From contig JAKCPI010000825.1 of assembly GCA_023213315.1 (NCBI GenBank), positions 124,001 through 188,000 of the forward strand: a stretch of 64,000 nucleotides of DNA. Reading direction: 5' to 3'. Positions 51,056-62,120 of the stretch are shown one piece after another. The stretch comes from Euborellia annulipes (lineage: Eukaryota; Arthropoda; Insecta; Dermaptera; Anisolabididae). Within the stretch, counting starts at the first letter, position 1. Every line of letters starts with the position of its first letter. A model generated the notes under the pieces. That model saw nothing but the letters and a program-made list of their open reading frames with translations, searched no databases and was not told the DNA's origin. Both the position numbers and the translations under genes were made by a program.

Positions 51056-51176
51056 CCAAGGGGACCTCAAAACGTGTTTATCCATCAAAATTTCGACATT
51101 GAATTTTCGACATGAATCCAATACTTTCTCTCTATATATATTAACATATTATATATAGGTAAGAGAATGTAAAAAG
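51056..51176 (+). mobile_element. Family A 3' end fragment
   Basis: GGGGACCTCAAAACGTGTTT, TCCATCAAAATTTCGACATT and the terminal hairpin ending GGTAAGAGAATGTAAAAA. It joins the preceding copy at ATCACCAAGGGGACC, so a break or recombination joined two copies. Confidence 0.8.
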
Positions 51177-51179
51177 ATA

Positions 51180-51760
51180 TTTCGCTATGATTGTCGTCTC
51201 ATTTATTATACGATGTTTTTTTTTTAAGAATAAAATAGCTAGTTAGAAGCTCGACAAATGACAGATGTTTGAAAATCACGGAGATTAAGGCTTTGTGCAA
51301 AGGGCCGAATTTAAGGCTTGGTCATAAAGGCTTGGTGTTCACCATAAGGATAATGGTTTTATGGTCATGGCTCATTAAGCAACCAGAACCAAGAGAAATG
51401 CAATAGAAACGAGGGGAGAATAACGAATCGGACAAAAAGGCTGCATTTGAAAAATTATAATGTGATTCATTCAAAGATTAAATAAAAGTAGGGTATATTT
51501 CATTAGAATTGAAACGATCCTAGTTTCAGATTCGAAGATGAAAAATAATTGACTTTAATTGTTGTTTAGCTATCATGAGGAGCATAATAAAATAGTTCGT
51601 TTTGGATGCTGGAAGATATGCAACCCAAATGACCATCTTACAATACGTATTTTTTACTAATTGCTCCACAATAAATATTTAGAAACTTGTCTAGAGATTT
51701 ACTTGTTAATTTATGGAAGAAAATTTGAATGAAATCATTAAAGGAATTAAATTTTTAATA
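51180..51760. other. Unique DNA with repeated AAGGCTTGGT words
   Basis: At 51280-51370, AAGGCTTTGTGCAAAGGGCC, AAGGCTTGGTCATAAAGGCT, TGGTGTTCACCATAAGGATA form a short internally repetitive, GC-richer patch. GCTGGAAGATATGCAACCCA at 51608 is a solo end of the small TIR family. No gene is seen. Confidence 0.35.
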
Positions 51761-51762
51761 CC

Positions 51763-51874
51763 AAAAAATCTGGTGCGATGGCGCACAGCACAGAACGCAA
51801 CTTTCTCTTACCAAAGGTAAGTACACACTATAGGCATGCTGTGTGCTGTGTGACCAGTCACACCAGTGTTTTTG
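51763..51874. mobile_element. Solo family A hairpin
   Basis: AATCTGGTGCGATGGCGCAC, ACTTTCTCTTACCAAAGGTA, GCTGTGTGCTGTGTGACCAG and TCACACCAGTGTTTTT give just the terminal hairpin, closed into a palindrome of about 110 bp without the rest of the element. Confidence 0.7.
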
Positions 51875-51879
51875 AATAT

Positions 51880-52870
51880 CACTCTCCTTCCCATGAATAA
51901 CCGTCTTTAAAATAAGATATTTTCAACTTAAAAAAAAAAAAACTTGGTGATTTATAATGTTCCAGCACTATTATTCTAACGAGAAAGATAACATTCTTAA
52001 TTTAAATAAAAAAATGTTTAACTGTTCAATTATTTCATTTCCGAAAAGAAAAAAAACAAAATAATTAAATAGCGAAGAGAGAAATCATAGATTTCCACCA
52101 ACAGATACCCCCCCCTCTTCCCCACCCTTCATTCTCTACTTGTTGTCTTTGTTAGCGCTTTGTATCTTTTGTAGTATTTGCAAGATCTCATCTCTCCCCA
52201 AGTTAGGGCGTGATAATATATGGGCGCCACTTAATATGTAATTTAAATAAAGCTATTACATTTGTCCTGGATAAACTTACACCCAAAGGTGTTGGTATAT
52301 AGGGCCGTTGATCCCCTCCCTTTCTGGCAAGATCGAATAAAGAGATTATTTTATTTAAACTTTAATTTGTTCTCTCTCAAGCTAATAAAAGCATATGAAA
52401 AGAGTTAGACAAACTTGTATTTTCTTTTGTCATACAAATAATAGCCTCGATTTATCATTATTTAAAGGATTATTTTTTTTTTTTTTAAGAGTGTCAATGA
52501 ATAAAAAGATTAATAAATGATTATTTTATTTAAATAAAATATTAACGTCAATGAAAATTTATTAAATAATCATTTAATTAAATTAATTGGAAATATTGAT
52601 AGAAAGAGACTGATAAATAGAGACCGGACAAAAAAGCATAAAAAAATGGAAAAAAAGTGCTTAAAAAAGCATAAAAATCTTGAATAAAAAGTTTTAAATA
52701 AGCATAAAAAAAAAATGGTTCGTGTTAATTTTTATGTATTTATTTTTGTATGTATTTTTTTGTAGACGTTTTGGCCCAATGGCGAGTGGCTAAACGGGCG
52801 AAATAAAAAAAAATAAATAAATAACCATAAAAATTGAAAAAAAAGCATCTCATAAGCAATTTCTACTCAT
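51880..52870. other. AT-rich DNA with a GC-richer block at 52080-52340
   Basis: The block at 52080-52340 holds the candidate exon at 52281-52323 and words such as GGGCGTGATAATATATGGGC that match no repeat here. At 52765, GACGTTTTGGCCCAATGGCG resembles the foldback motif. The remainder is A/T-rich. Confidence 0.35.
52281..52323 (-). CDS. Candidate short internal exon (43 bp)
   Basis: On the minus strand, CTCTTTATTCGATCTTGCCAG precedes and a full-consensus GTAAGTTTATCC donor follows. All three frames are open over this short length. The frame ending on a complete codon (KGGDQRPYIPTPLG) would join in phase with 50199-50345. The GTAAGT donor is the main support; length is too short for more. Confidence 0.25.
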
Positions 52871-52873
52871 TCT

Positions 52874-53090
52874 AATGGCGTATACAAGGGGGGGTAAAGG
52901 ATGTAATTAATTTTAATATAAAATTTTAAAAATTAAAAAAATTTTATTTGTATATACCTATATTCGGGTAAACAAATACAGAATGCAACTTTAAATTACC
53001 GAAAGTGTGAGGAAGTGGCGGATTCAGAGGTGTTTCTCGGGGGAAGGGGGTAATCTGGAGTGACTGGTCGCACAGCACACATTTTTTTCT
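52874..53090. mobile_element. Fragments of the GGGCGGAT hAT family, inverted pair
   Basis: 52874-53012 is a minus-oriented piece (GGCGTATACAAGGGGGGGTA, AAAATTTTAAAAATTAAAAA, AATGCAACTTTAAATTACCG). 53013-53090 is a plus-oriented start (GTGGCGGATTCAGAGGTGTT with TCTCGGGGG) followed by the family A hairpin TCTGGAGTGACTGGTCGCAC. The junction CTCGGGGG...TAATCTGG matches 17295-17532. Confidence 0.6.
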
Positions 53091-53345
53091 AGGGGGGCTC
53101 GAGTTAGAGTAGAGTACTTTTTTTTAGAGACACGATATTTTTGCCGCTCCGCAGAACATTTTCCCTTTTGTTTTTCACCCAGGAAAAAATTTTTTTACAG
53201 GGCTATATTTTTTCGCACTGCGCGGCCGATCAAACATTTCGGGAGGGGGGGGGGCTGTATATCCCCTTATATGTATATGCATTTGAAAAATTTCGGAGTG
53301 GGGCCGGACTCCCTCCCCCACCCCTTATATACGCCCCTTGTGTAT
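53091..53345. mobile_element. G/C-run element fragment
   Basis: GGGGGGCTCGAGTTAGAGTA, ACAGGGCTATATTTTTTCGC, poly-G at 53243-53252, and a right end CCCCTTATATACGCCCCTTG that is the GGGCGTAT type terminus. The 86-codon frame over it is chance. Confidence 0.4.
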
Positions 53346-53937
53346 GCGTGTGTAAATGGAAAAAAAAATTGTTTTTTGATAAAAAAAAAAAAAAATTATA
53401 AATATTCGTAAACTAAGTTCAAATAAGCACAAAGGGCAAAAAAAGCATGAAAACTCAAAAAAAAAAAAAAGCAAAAAAAGCATAAAAAATGTAATCTCAA
53501 TACGCTTAGTTTTTCGTAATTCGCCTAGAAATTAAATATCTAATGGCTGCTTATAAAATTCAGCAATAAGCATTTTGCTTAAAATCCGGTCTCTACTGAT
53601 AAAGATCACATGATATTATCAGACAGAAAAAGATTGAAGATGTCATTTTGAAAATTCGCCGGTTAAATTTTCAAATTTCTGGACAATATAGGAATATAAT
53701 TAAATTAAAACAAGTGTTTCATTTTAAAATATTTTTCCTTTTTAGGGGAGGAAGGGTAGAATCTTTATACTGATATGTCCGAAACTGTTTCCCTATGCAA
53801 TGACTATTAAAACTTGTTAATTCCAGTCTCCCTTTGTCCTCATGACCTTCTGGGCTTGGAATAAGCTACCTGACTCTATTATTCCCAAAACCTTCAAATA
53901 AAATCTCCAAGCATTTTACTGTTCCAGATCTCCCAGT

Positions 53938-54006
53938 TTAGTCTCCGAACCCGCGACCCTTCGTACAGAAGCACAGCACGCTAGCAACTACACCAAGGTC
54001 CGAGGG
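53938..54006 (-). mobile_element. SINE family C head, minus strand
   Basis: On the minus strand: CCTCGGACCTTGGTGTAGTT, GCTAGCGTGCTGTG, GTCGCGGGTTCGGAGAC. A and B boxes are recognisable; the body is missing. Confidence 0.65.
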
Positions 54007-54083
54007 TCCTTCTACTCTTAATTAATTTTTTTTCATTTTCTTCCTGGTTGTGGCATAAGCCCCTGATGTAGCCTACCTTATAG

Positions 54084-54551
54084 AAAAATCTGGTGTGCCT
54101 GTTTGCACAGCACACAACTTTCTCTTACCTTTGGTGAAACAAAATTGTGTTCTGTGCTTGTCACACCAGATTTTTTGTGTCGATATATATTTAGTTTCCA
54201 CCGATATATTAGAATTTAAGATATAACATTTATAAACATGGTAAAATATTTATATTTTGATACCATGGCAACCATTTCTCCTATCTTTTCTATGGAGTAC
54301 AAGAGTAAAGTGGTCTTCAGAAGATTTCAATGTCAAAATGAAAATATACATTTGAAAGAGTATCTAAAAAATAATTGATTTTTGAATTTTAATCGTTGGA
54401 ACGAATTTTGAGAAAATCGGAAAAACTGAAAAAGTGAATCAGTAAAGTAACGTGTATATCCATCAAAATCTCGACATCAAATATTTGACATGAAACCAAC
54501 CAATACTTTCTCTCTATATATAAACATATATAGGTAAAAGAAAGTAGAAAT
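54084..54551 (+). mobile_element. Family A element with internal deletion
   Basis: Hairpin AATCTGGTGTGCCTGTTTGC, body to GAATCAGTAAAGTAACGTGT, where it jumps to the tail (ATATCCATCAAAATCTCGAC, GGTAAAAGAAAGTAGAAA). About 220 bases including the CA tract are lost. Confidence 0.82.
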
Positions 54552-54599
54552 CTTCCTTTTAACAATAAGAGTTTTAAGAGGTATAGAAATTATAGTAAG

Positions 54600-54776
54600 C
54601 AATAAAGGAAAAAGCAATTGTAGCTAGATTTATTTCGTTTATTAGGCACTTGAAGCTGATGTTTCGATCAGATAAACGAGAGCTCTGAAAATGGTCGTAT
54701 ATCTGACCGAAATGTGGACTTGAAGCGCCTAATAAACGAAATAAATCTAGCTGCAATTGCCCTTTTTTTATTCCTC
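54600..54776. mobile_element. Foldback element with GAAAYRTSGAC-type core
   Basis: Arms GCAATTGTAGCTAGATTTAT with TTCGTTTATTAGGC and GCCTAATAAACGAAATAAAT with CTAGCTGCAATTGC are near-perfect over about 75 bp. The centre holds CTCTGAAAATGGTCGTATAT, CTGACCGAAATGTGGAC on plus and ATCGAAACATCAGC on minus, decayed relatives of the hammerhead-like unit. Confidence 0.75.
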
Positions 54777-54819
54777 ACTACAAGATCTACTTAGCTAACC
54801 ACTTCACTCTAATAGGCCT

Positions 54820-54940
54820 CTAAAAATGCAAAGTATTTTAAATAGAACTTGAAAAAAAAAAAAATATATATTTTTTAGTAAAGTTAGAAAAAAAAGTATG
54901 CCCCCCCCACCCCAAAAAAAAGTTAAAATGACGCCACTGA
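54820..54940 (-). mobile_element. One-sided hAT-like terminus
   Basis: On the minus strand it starts CAGTGGCGTCATTTTAACTT with a G-run behind it, a CAGTGGCGT-type end as in family H. The other end was not found. Confidence 0.4.
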
Positions 54941-54949
54941 AACAAAGAT

Positions 54950-55815
54950 GGAAGATTATTTCTATTAAATAAAACAGTAGACCTACCTAACACAATACTA
55001 TAACGAAAATTGAATAAAAAATCAAAATCAAATTCAATGCCATAGAAAGAACGAAAAAATAATAAATGGAAATTTAAATAGAAAATAATTTATGATTTTT
55101 TTTTTTTAAATAATTTAAGCTAATTAAAAGCAAAATTACAATTTTAATACGCAGATATAAACGTTTTATAATATTGAATGAACACCATATTAAATATAAA
55201 TAACTCATTTTAAAGTCATATATTTTATTTATAAAAATTCTTCACTCCAATTATGTTAATCAAACTAGACTTTAAGAGTAAAAATATGATCCATTTAGAA
55301 AAATTATTTAATTTTTGTTCTTTTATATTACACCTTTTATGACTGATTTAGTGAAATATAATCCAGTAATAAATAATAATAAAATAAGTAATTAATAAAA
55401 TTTACATATAATCCAGGATAATGGGCTGTCCAATTATCAAGAAGTGCATGATATTTTATTGTATCTAATTAATTCCCCCTCAAATAAAAAAAAAAAAAAA
55501 ACGATTTGAGAGTAAAATCAAGAAGTATAATCGTTATTCTGGATATCCTCGTTACGATCTATAAAGAGGCGCATTTATATAGAGAGAACAAAAAACTAAT
55601 TGCCTTTCAAATGTAATTCATTTATTAATCGAATCGGTATTGAAATAATAAATAAATGTTAAGAGATTGGAGCGTAACCTTTATTTTTATAAGATGACTG
55701 GTTTCAAAATAATTAGAACGATTTAGATAAAAAAAAGAAGTTGAATTATTCAGGAGGAATTATGAAGTGATTCACTTTCAATCACGATCTCAATTGTCCG
55801 TCTAAATAATCCACA
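54950..55815. other. AT-rich DNA, no gene seen
   Basis: A/T-rich, with no repeat family or splice-flanked frame recognised. Confidence 0.35.
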
Positions 55816-55818
55816 AGA

Positions 55819-56481
55819 AAAAAATCTGGTGTGACTGTCGAACAGCACACAACTACTTTCTCTTACCTTCGGTAATCGAAAGTTGTGTTCTCTGCTTGTC
55901 ACACCAGATTTTTCGTGTCGACATATATTTAGTTTCCGACAGTACGGTACATTCGAATTTCAAGATGTAAAATTTATAAACATGGAAAAATATTTATATT
56001 TTCTATCATTTCTCCTACGTATCTCTCCTATGACGTACAAGAGTAAAGTGGTCTTCAGAAGATTTCAATGGCAAAATGAGAATATACATTTTAAAGAGCA
56101 TCTAAAAAATAATTGATTTTTGAATTTTAATCAAAATCGTTTGAGTAAATTTTGAGAAAATCAAGAAAAAAAAAAAAAAACTGAAAAATACATCAGTAAA
56201 GTACTAGTACTTTTTGGTTGATTTTGATAAAAAGCTTAATTTCACGCCTCAGGTCGGTGCCTAACTTAAATACAAAATTTCAACCTCCTAGCTCAATTTC
56301 TTCATGCTTTAAATTGAACACAGACACACACACTCAGTCAGAAACCATGTTGCGAAAACCACTTTTTTGGATTCAGGGGACCTAAAAACGTGTATATCAA
56401 TCAAAATCTCGACATCGAATTTTTGACATGAATTCAATACTTTCTACATATTAACATATATAGAGGTAAGAGAAAGTAAAA
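55819..56481 (+). mobile_element. Family A element, full length
   Basis: Hairpin (GGTGTGACTGTCGAACAGCA, TTCGGTAATCGAAAGTTGTG), body with AAAGAGCATCTAAAAAATAA and AGTACTAGTACTTTTTGGTT, a short CA tract (CAGACACACACACTCAG), and tail ending GGTAAGAGAAAGTAAAAA. The 77-codon frame is read-through. Confidence 0.85.
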
Positions 56482-56532
56482 AGTATTTCAATTTAATTGG
56501 CTATCAAACAATTGATATATATATATAGGTAC

Positions 56533-56795
56533 AGGGCCCTCGGGCCTTGGTGTAGGGGTGCCGGCCTTTTGTACCAAGGGTCGCGGGTTCGCATCCCGTC
56601 CCAAGCGACAAAATTTATTTAAATTGAATCCCAAGCGACAAAATTTATTTAAATTGAATATGCTAATCAATTTAAATAAAAAGGGACGAGGTCTAAATGG
56701 CCTTCGATGCCGAAAAAGACCTTAAATAAAGGGAAAAAAATAGGTACGGGGACTAAATGGCCTCCAATGTCGAAAATGACCTTTAAAAAATCCCC
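56533..56795 (+). mobile_element. SINE family C, full length, with duplicated segments
   Basis: Head CCTCGGGCCTTGGTGTAGGG with B box GCGGGTTCGCATCCC. ATCCCAAGCGACAAAATTTA is directly duplicated (about 56594 and 56630). The body has AAAGGGACGAGGTCTAAATG and CTTCGATGCCGAAAAAGACC, and a second partial body follows (CTAAATGGCCTCCAATGTCG). This is the clearest family C copy. Confidence 0.82.
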
Positions 56796-56799
56796 CGAG

Positions 56800-57255
56800 T
56801 GTTGCCATGTCCTTTTAGACTTCTTTAATTTTATATTTAAATGAATAAATAAAGAAATCTACTAACTGTATAAATTGCAGATTTATTTTTTAATTGACTA
56901 GATCTAGATAGTTGTTCATTTTATCCTCAATGTAATTGGGTGAATGGATTGGAGGTCATTCTTTGATGGATGATCAACTGTTTGTGATCAAATGAGCATC
57001 AAGGGACACACGCCCACCCTCGGGGGTCATTAAATGACGCATCTCCCTAAAGGGAATCCAGCAAATTGTCTCCCTGTCGAGGGACTTTTCTGCCTGTCTG
57101 GTTTATCACGTCCTGTTCAATAGGGCAAATTAAATGGATACAATCATTTGCCAATTCCCCTACTCCTCTCTCTTCAAATGGCCATTTTAAATTCATTGTC
57201 TTTTTGTTTAATTTATTTTCATTAAAAACCATTTAATGCATAAATTCAATTCATT
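56800..57255. other. Unique block, possible conserved noncoding or exon
   Basis: GC-richer than its flanks, with GGTCATTAAATGACGC (a TCATTAAATGA palindrome, homeodomain-like), AAATTAAATGGATACAATCA and AAATGGCCATTTTAAATTC. The minus-strand 61-codon frame 57047-57232 (LKWPFEERGVGELANDCIHL...) looks protein-like but has no splice site at either side. Confidence 0.3.
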
Positions 57256-57256
57256 T

Positions 57257-57925
57257 GAAGCTTTTAAACAAAATCGGCCAAAAAGTACTAGTAATTTACT
57301 TATGTACTTTTTTAGTTATTTTCGATTTTCTCAAAATTATCTCCAACGATTTTTTTAAAAATTCATAAATCAACTATTTTTTAGATGCTCTTTAAAATTT
57401 ATATTCTCATTTTGCCGTTGAAAACTTATGAAGACCATTTTACTCTTGTTCTCCATAGGAAAGATAGAAGAAATGGTTGCCATGGTAACAGAATTTAAAT
57501 CCTTTTCTTTTTAGATTAAAATTCATAAATTGCCCTCGGGGCATGGCGTAGAGGTTAGCGTGCTAACCTCATATACCAAACGTCGCGGGTTCGGACCCCA
57601 GTCAGTCCGATGATTTTATTTAAGCCAATTGGATACCAAATGGCTTAAATAAGAATGCCTGGACCCCATTATATGTATATTTATTAATAACGGATATCGT
57701 AAAAAGTCTTATATGGCCTGAGTTGCCGAAAAGACTGTGTGAATGTGTGTGTGAGTGTGAGTGTGAATGAGAAAAAAGTGTGAATGTTAAAAAAAAAAAA
57801 AAAAAAAAAATTCATAAATTAACTATTTTTTAGATGCCCTTTTAAAAAGTATATCAGTAATATTTTGTGTTAATTGTTTGAAGTACACTTTGATTATGTA
57901 ATTCAGTTTTTATTTTTATTAATTT
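57257..57925 (-). mobile_element. Family A element (variant), minus strand, split by a SINE
   Basis: 57257-57533 runs AAGCTTTTAAACAAAATCGG to TTTTTAGATTAAAATTCATA. After the SINE (57533-57809) it resumes as ATTAACTATTTTTTAGATGC and AAAAAGTATATCAGTAATAT. The variant also occurs at 44059-44660. Confidence 0.72.
57533..57809 (+). mobile_element. SINE family B with target-site duplication
   Basis: Full-length: head GGCATGGCGTAGAGGTTAGC, B box GGTTCGGACCCC, GTCAGTCCGATGATTTTATT, TTGCCGAAAAGACTGTGTG, (GTGTGA)n and poly-A. AAAATTCATAAATT stands at 57518-57531 (before) and again right after the poly-A, a 14-bp duplication typical of LINE-mediated insertion. Confidence 0.92.
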
Positions 57926-58085
57926 GATAAATATAATAAAAATAGAAAATAATTTTATTGTGTTTTTTTTTTTATATTTTATTTCTGTCTTTAATTATTT
58001 CTGAGAAAATGGGTTGCCTAGAAGGACAGACACCAGCGCCTATAACTATCTCACTTGCAAAATGTCATCTTTCTCTCTTTCTACC

Positions 58086-58250
58086 AAGGGCGGATACAAG
58101 GGAGGGGGTGAAGGAGTCAATTACCCCCTCCCCCGAGATTTAAAAAAAAAAAAACTTTTTTTTCGAAAAAAAATTTATTTTTAATGTAAAATTTTAAAAA
58201 TTAATACTTAAAAATTTGATTTGTGATTTATATTCTTGCAAACCAGTCAC
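58086..58250 (+). mobile_element. GGGCGGAT hAT-family fragment
   Basis: AAGGGCGGATACAAGGGAGG, AATTACCCCCTCCCCCGAGA, AATGTAAAATTTTAAAAATT, TATTCTTGCAAACCAGTCAC. It is then fused to the tail part of a family A element. A similar start is at 63736. Confidence 0.6.
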
Positions 58251-58387
58251 GAAAACCACTTTTTTGTATTCAGGGGACCTCAAAACGTATATCCATCAAA
58301 ATCTCGACCTCGAATTTTGACATGAATCTGATACTACTTTCTCTCTGTATATTAACATATAGACCTATAGGTAAGAGAAAGTAAAAA
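58245..58387 (+). mobile_element. Family A 3' end fragment
   Basis: CACGAAAACCACTTTTTTGT, GGGGACCTCAAAACGTATAT, TCTCGACCTCGAATTTTGAC and terminal hairpin ending GGTAAGAGAAAGTAAAAA. Confidence 0.8.
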
Positions 58388-58712
58388 TTCTAAAAAAAAA
58401 AAAAAAAAAAAACCGGGCTTGCTCAGCAGGTTGTGTTCTGTACAGAAAGTATAAAAACTCAATTTTGATCCCGGTGAAGATTTTGGTGCCTTTTCATGTA
58501 GACGGTCACATATAGTGATAAAGGAAGTTAAAAAATTTCCATTAAAAATTAATGTAAAATATGAGTTTTTTTTTTACAGAGAGAAAAGAGAAAGAAAAGA
58601 TATTTATAATATAAATATCATTTCAAAGAGATTATCTAATTGATTAAGATATAAAGTTAATTAGGCGGGACGAATGTGAGAACTGTTTAAGCAACGATTG
58701 GCGCCTGCTCAC

Positions 58713-58764
58713 CTCCCCCTCACTCCCCTCCCTCCACCCACCCACTCATTCTGATTGTCGACGG
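58713..58764 (-). other. Splice-flanked 52-bp segment, weak exon candidate
   Basis: On the minus strand, CTATTTTTAG precedes and GAG|GTGAGCAGGCGCC follows, a strong donor. One frame is open (VDNQNEWVGGGRGVRG) but the sequence is GGGA/GGGT-rich. It lies in a GC-richer unique patch (58660-58790). It may be a 5'UTR exon or chance. Confidence 0.2.
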
Positions 58765-59355
58765 CTAAAAATAGATAGACAATTAAAATAATTTCCTTTC
58801 TTAATTGTCAAGTTTTTTTTTTTTTTTATTATTAAATAAAATGAAAAATATTATAGTTTATAAGAACGAACAATCAAAATAAATTTGTTCTGATGTTTGT
58901 GCGTTTAATCAAAACACTAGCTAGTATACAGTTAATTTATATAAAAATTTTGTTAACCAAAGTAATATTGGAAAATTATTACTCTGAAAAAACAAATCAT
59001 ATTAATATAAATGTATTTAAATAAGCAGATCGCCTGCCGGAAGAACTCAATAAAAATCATTTAGGATTGTTTTATAAAATCTTTCATTTCTAAAAAGATT
59101 TCCTTTAAAAAAAAAAAAAAAAATAATAATAATAAATAGAAAATAAAAAAAATTCCCAGTAAAGGCACTCACACATGGATCAAATTTCCTTCTTAACAAA
59201 CACCCATAAAATAATTTCTAATAGAACACTTGATAAAATTATTAATAATTTTCTAGTCAATTTTTTTTTTTTTTTAATAAAAATTAGCATCGGCCATGTT
59301 CTTATGGCTTGGCTTGAAGGGAGTTAAATAATTAATTAAACAAATTTCAATATAC

Positions 59356-59516
59356 CTGAGTCAAAGGTGATGGCAGGTGCTTCACGATATAAAATTTAAT
59401 ACTTGAAGACACATCACAATGAAAATTAAACTCACTGAACACATTTTATAATATTTTAGAGCACTAAACAAAATCACTTGTTAGACAAAACGAACCGAAC
59501 GAATGGACAAGTGACT
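59356..59516 (-). promoter_or_regulatory. Possible first exon with initiator and splice donor
   Basis: On the minus strand AATCAGTCAC (A+1 at 59516) matches the arthropod initiator TCAGTY, with TTCGGTTCG, DPE-like but misplaced, about 20 bases downstream. The segment ends GACTCAG|GTATATTG, a good donor at 59356/59355. It holds a short ORF (59444-59382, MCSVSLIFIVMCLQVLNFIS). No TATA box at -30. It would be a noncoding leader exon for the exon candidates to the left; unproven. Confidence 0.3.
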
Positions 59517-59971
59517 GATTGTTTGAATTTGTTCGCCGCTAGAGTGCTCTGCGTCTCTTTATTTTTACTCTTTGAAGCAATAATAAATAAAAAATTAAAT
59601 AAATAAAATAAAATAATTTAATGAAAAAAATAATAATTTGAAGAAAAAAATTATTTTATTAAATTATTTACAAATATTAATATTGGGATGAATTTGTATA
59701 TATTATTATAAAAAAAATTAAGTTCAAAGAATACAAATATTTTTTTTTATTTTTAACACCTGTAATTTATGTAAAAATTTTATATGAAATAAAATAAATT
59801 TAGAATTGAGAAAATTATTGTATTAATGATAATTTATTTTAGCGAATAAATTTATTTGGCTCTCTTTTTGAAAGAAATATAGTATATTTTTGTTATTTCA
59901 TATCCTTGCCGCTAGAGCGAATAACTATCGCATTGTTTTTATTCTTGTATAAATATTTAAATTTTAAATTC

Positions 59972-60180
59972 AAAAATCTGGTGTAATGGTCGCCCAGCAC
60001 ACAACTTTCTCTTACCTTCGGTAATCGAAAGTTGTGTTCTGTGCTTGTCACACGATTTTTTGTGTTGATATATGTTTAGTTTCTGCAGATATATAATTCA
60101 AGAAGTAAAATTTATAAGTATGAGAAAATATTTATTTTGTTACCATGGCAACCATTTCTCCTATCTTTCCTATGAAAAGG
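59972..60180 (+). mobile_element. Family A element, 5' part
   Basis: Hairpin AATCTGGTGTAATGGTCGCC, TTACCTTCGGTAATCGAAAG, GCTTGTCACACGATTTTTTG and body to CTCCTATCTTTCCTATGAAA. Confidence 0.8.
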
Positions 60181-60740
60181 GTTAAAAAAAAATAAACTCT
60201 TTCTAAATTTAAAAAAAAAAAAAAAATGATAAATTTGGTACAATATACAAAAGAATATTATATTTCAATATTTTGACATTACATCTCCAAAATAATGCTC
60301 AGTGGGCATTTTTGATTGCAGAGATTAGATAAGAATCTCTCTTTCTTTTCTATAGGTGAAAAATAAACTTCCTAATATTTTGAAAAAATCAGATAAAAAT
60401 CTTTATTGACAGACAACTTTGACTTCGAAATTTCCCTTTTCAATTCTCAATTTGTTGTCCTTTGCACCTGGTGGGAGAGTGACTTCTCATTTCTTTTTAT
60501 TTAATTTAGACGAAGGGTAGGTTCTTGAGTTCTCAACATAGTGCAAAAACAACTATATATAAAATAAAAATATAATATAATTTTTTTACAAAGCTTTTAT
60601 TTAAAATAAAAAAGTTGGGGGCTTATTGAAACTTATTTTTAAAATGGTTTGTGAGGAGACACGAATCTTTTAAATTTAAAACACATACGAATGCTTCAAT
60701 TTTGCTTAACGGAAAATGGTTTAAAAATTGACTTGAAACA

Positions 60741-60870
60741 CATACACCCAGTTTTTTTCGGCAACTTAGGCCATATAAGACTTTAAACGATACTAGTATT
60801 TATAAATATATATTTATTTGGGGTCCAGGCATTCTTATTTAAGCCATTTGGTATCCAAATGGCTTAAATA
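60741..60870 (-). mobile_element. SINE family B fragment, minus strand
   Basis: On the minus strand: TTTAAGCCATTTGGATACCA, GAATGCCTGGACCCC, AACTGGGTGTATG with GCCGAAAAA. The head is missing, and the foldback at 60880 starts where it stops. Confidence 0.7.
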
Positions 60871-60879
60871 GGGGCAATG

Positions 60880-61026
60880 CGTTTTCTACTTGTGATTATT
60901 TCATTGTTTTTAAAAAAAAGTATTATATATTCTTTAATGTAAACTTTCATGGTTCAAACCTAGAAAATTTTCAATAAAGATTTTCATTTTCTTTTATAAA
61001 AACAATGAAATAATCACAAGTAGAAC
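60880..61026. mobile_element. Short foldback element
   Basis: GTTTTCTACTTGTGATTATT with TCATTGTTTTTA and its inverted copy TAAAAACAATGAAATAATCA with CAAGTAGAAC. Arms are about 33 bp, with a loop of about 80 bp. Confidence 0.75.
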
Positions 61027-61211
61027 TTGATATTGACCCTCACTGTACAGTATTTATATTTTTAATAAATAATTATTACAAAATGGGGTCTATAATTAAA
61101 AACTTCCATAATATAGCATATACTGGGTATATTGTTTTGTAAATATGCTATATGCTATACTATCCGACCAACTCTGAACAAAATATACATCGACGGACTG
61201 AAGATGGTAGA

Positions 61212-61430
61212 GTGAGCGCCACAATTAAGTCCCCACCTGATAGCTATAGCTTTAAGAATATGGTAAAGTATATGGTTTATGGTGGAAGTAATTTTAAATT
61301 TGAAAAGGTAAAATAAAATCATCTGTACCAGATTTTTTTTAACTTTTCGGTCATTAAAATTATTTCACTATACACCATATACTTAAGGCTCTAGCTATCA
61401 GGTGGGGACTTAATTATGGCACTTAGTGTA
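61212..61430. mobile_element. Foldback element with ~85-bp arms
   Basis: Left CCACAATTAAGTCCCCACCT, GATAGCTATAGCTTTAAGAA. Right CTCTAGCTATCAGGTGGGGA, CTTAATTATGG. The arms extend through TATGGTAAAGTATATGGT and CACCATATACTTAAGG. CTGAAGATGGTAGAG lies just outside on the left. Confidence 0.78.
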
Positions 61431-61434
61431 CAAA

Positions 61435-62118
61435 ATAAATAAACCGAAACGTTTCCAGCTGATTTATGAAAGAATTCAGAATCTTTTTTTTCTTGGCCTT
61501 CAAACATCCTTTAGTAAATATCTACAGCCATAACTTACACCTTAACTGGCCAAATTAATATATTATCGCTTAAGTTTATGATTGAATGGGCATATTGGGT
61601 ACATTCCCCTCCTTGGGTTTGAACCAGGAATTCCGCGTTAATAACGAACTGACTAGATAGGACGGTATCTGCAGTGATAAGCGGATTTCGGTTTGAGTCT
61701 AACAATTGTAAGGGATGCAATAAGCCCAATCAAACATACACCCATTTTATCTTAAGCGATATATACACTGACTCTTTAAAGGTGTTGTTTCAAAGCTCAA
61801 TCTATTGGAAATTAAAATATCATTCACTCAGATCGATAAGCTGCTTTATTAGTATTTTACGATGTTGTCATTCTTTTAAGAAACAGGCATTTATGCGCGA
61901 TGAAATATTTGCTCCATTAAAAGGTTAAGGTTACCAAATAAAATGCTGTTTTATTCTTCATGATCCTTATTATTACTTTTTCTTAAGTTGAAGGTAACAA
62001 TTGATTTAGTATTATTATTTCTTGAACAAAATATAATTTTTTTGTTTATTTTCAATAAATCAATAAGTTGATTTAAAATTGTTCAGTTTCAAACGATGTT
62101 TGGGAAATCCTGGTGTAG
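61435..62118. other. Unique DNA with a tRNA-like B box at 61615
   Basis: On the minus strand near 61600-61690, GGAATTCCTGGTTCAAACCC (B box GGTTCAAACCC) could be a SINE head remnant. The plus frame of 84 codons (61674-61928) and the minus one of 64 have no motif. Confidence 0.3.
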
Positions 62119-62120
62119 AT

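Noticed and set aside
61674..61928. 84-codon plus-strand ORF
   Set aside because: It overlaps an opposite-strand frame, has no motif and sits between foldbacks and a tRNA-like remnant.
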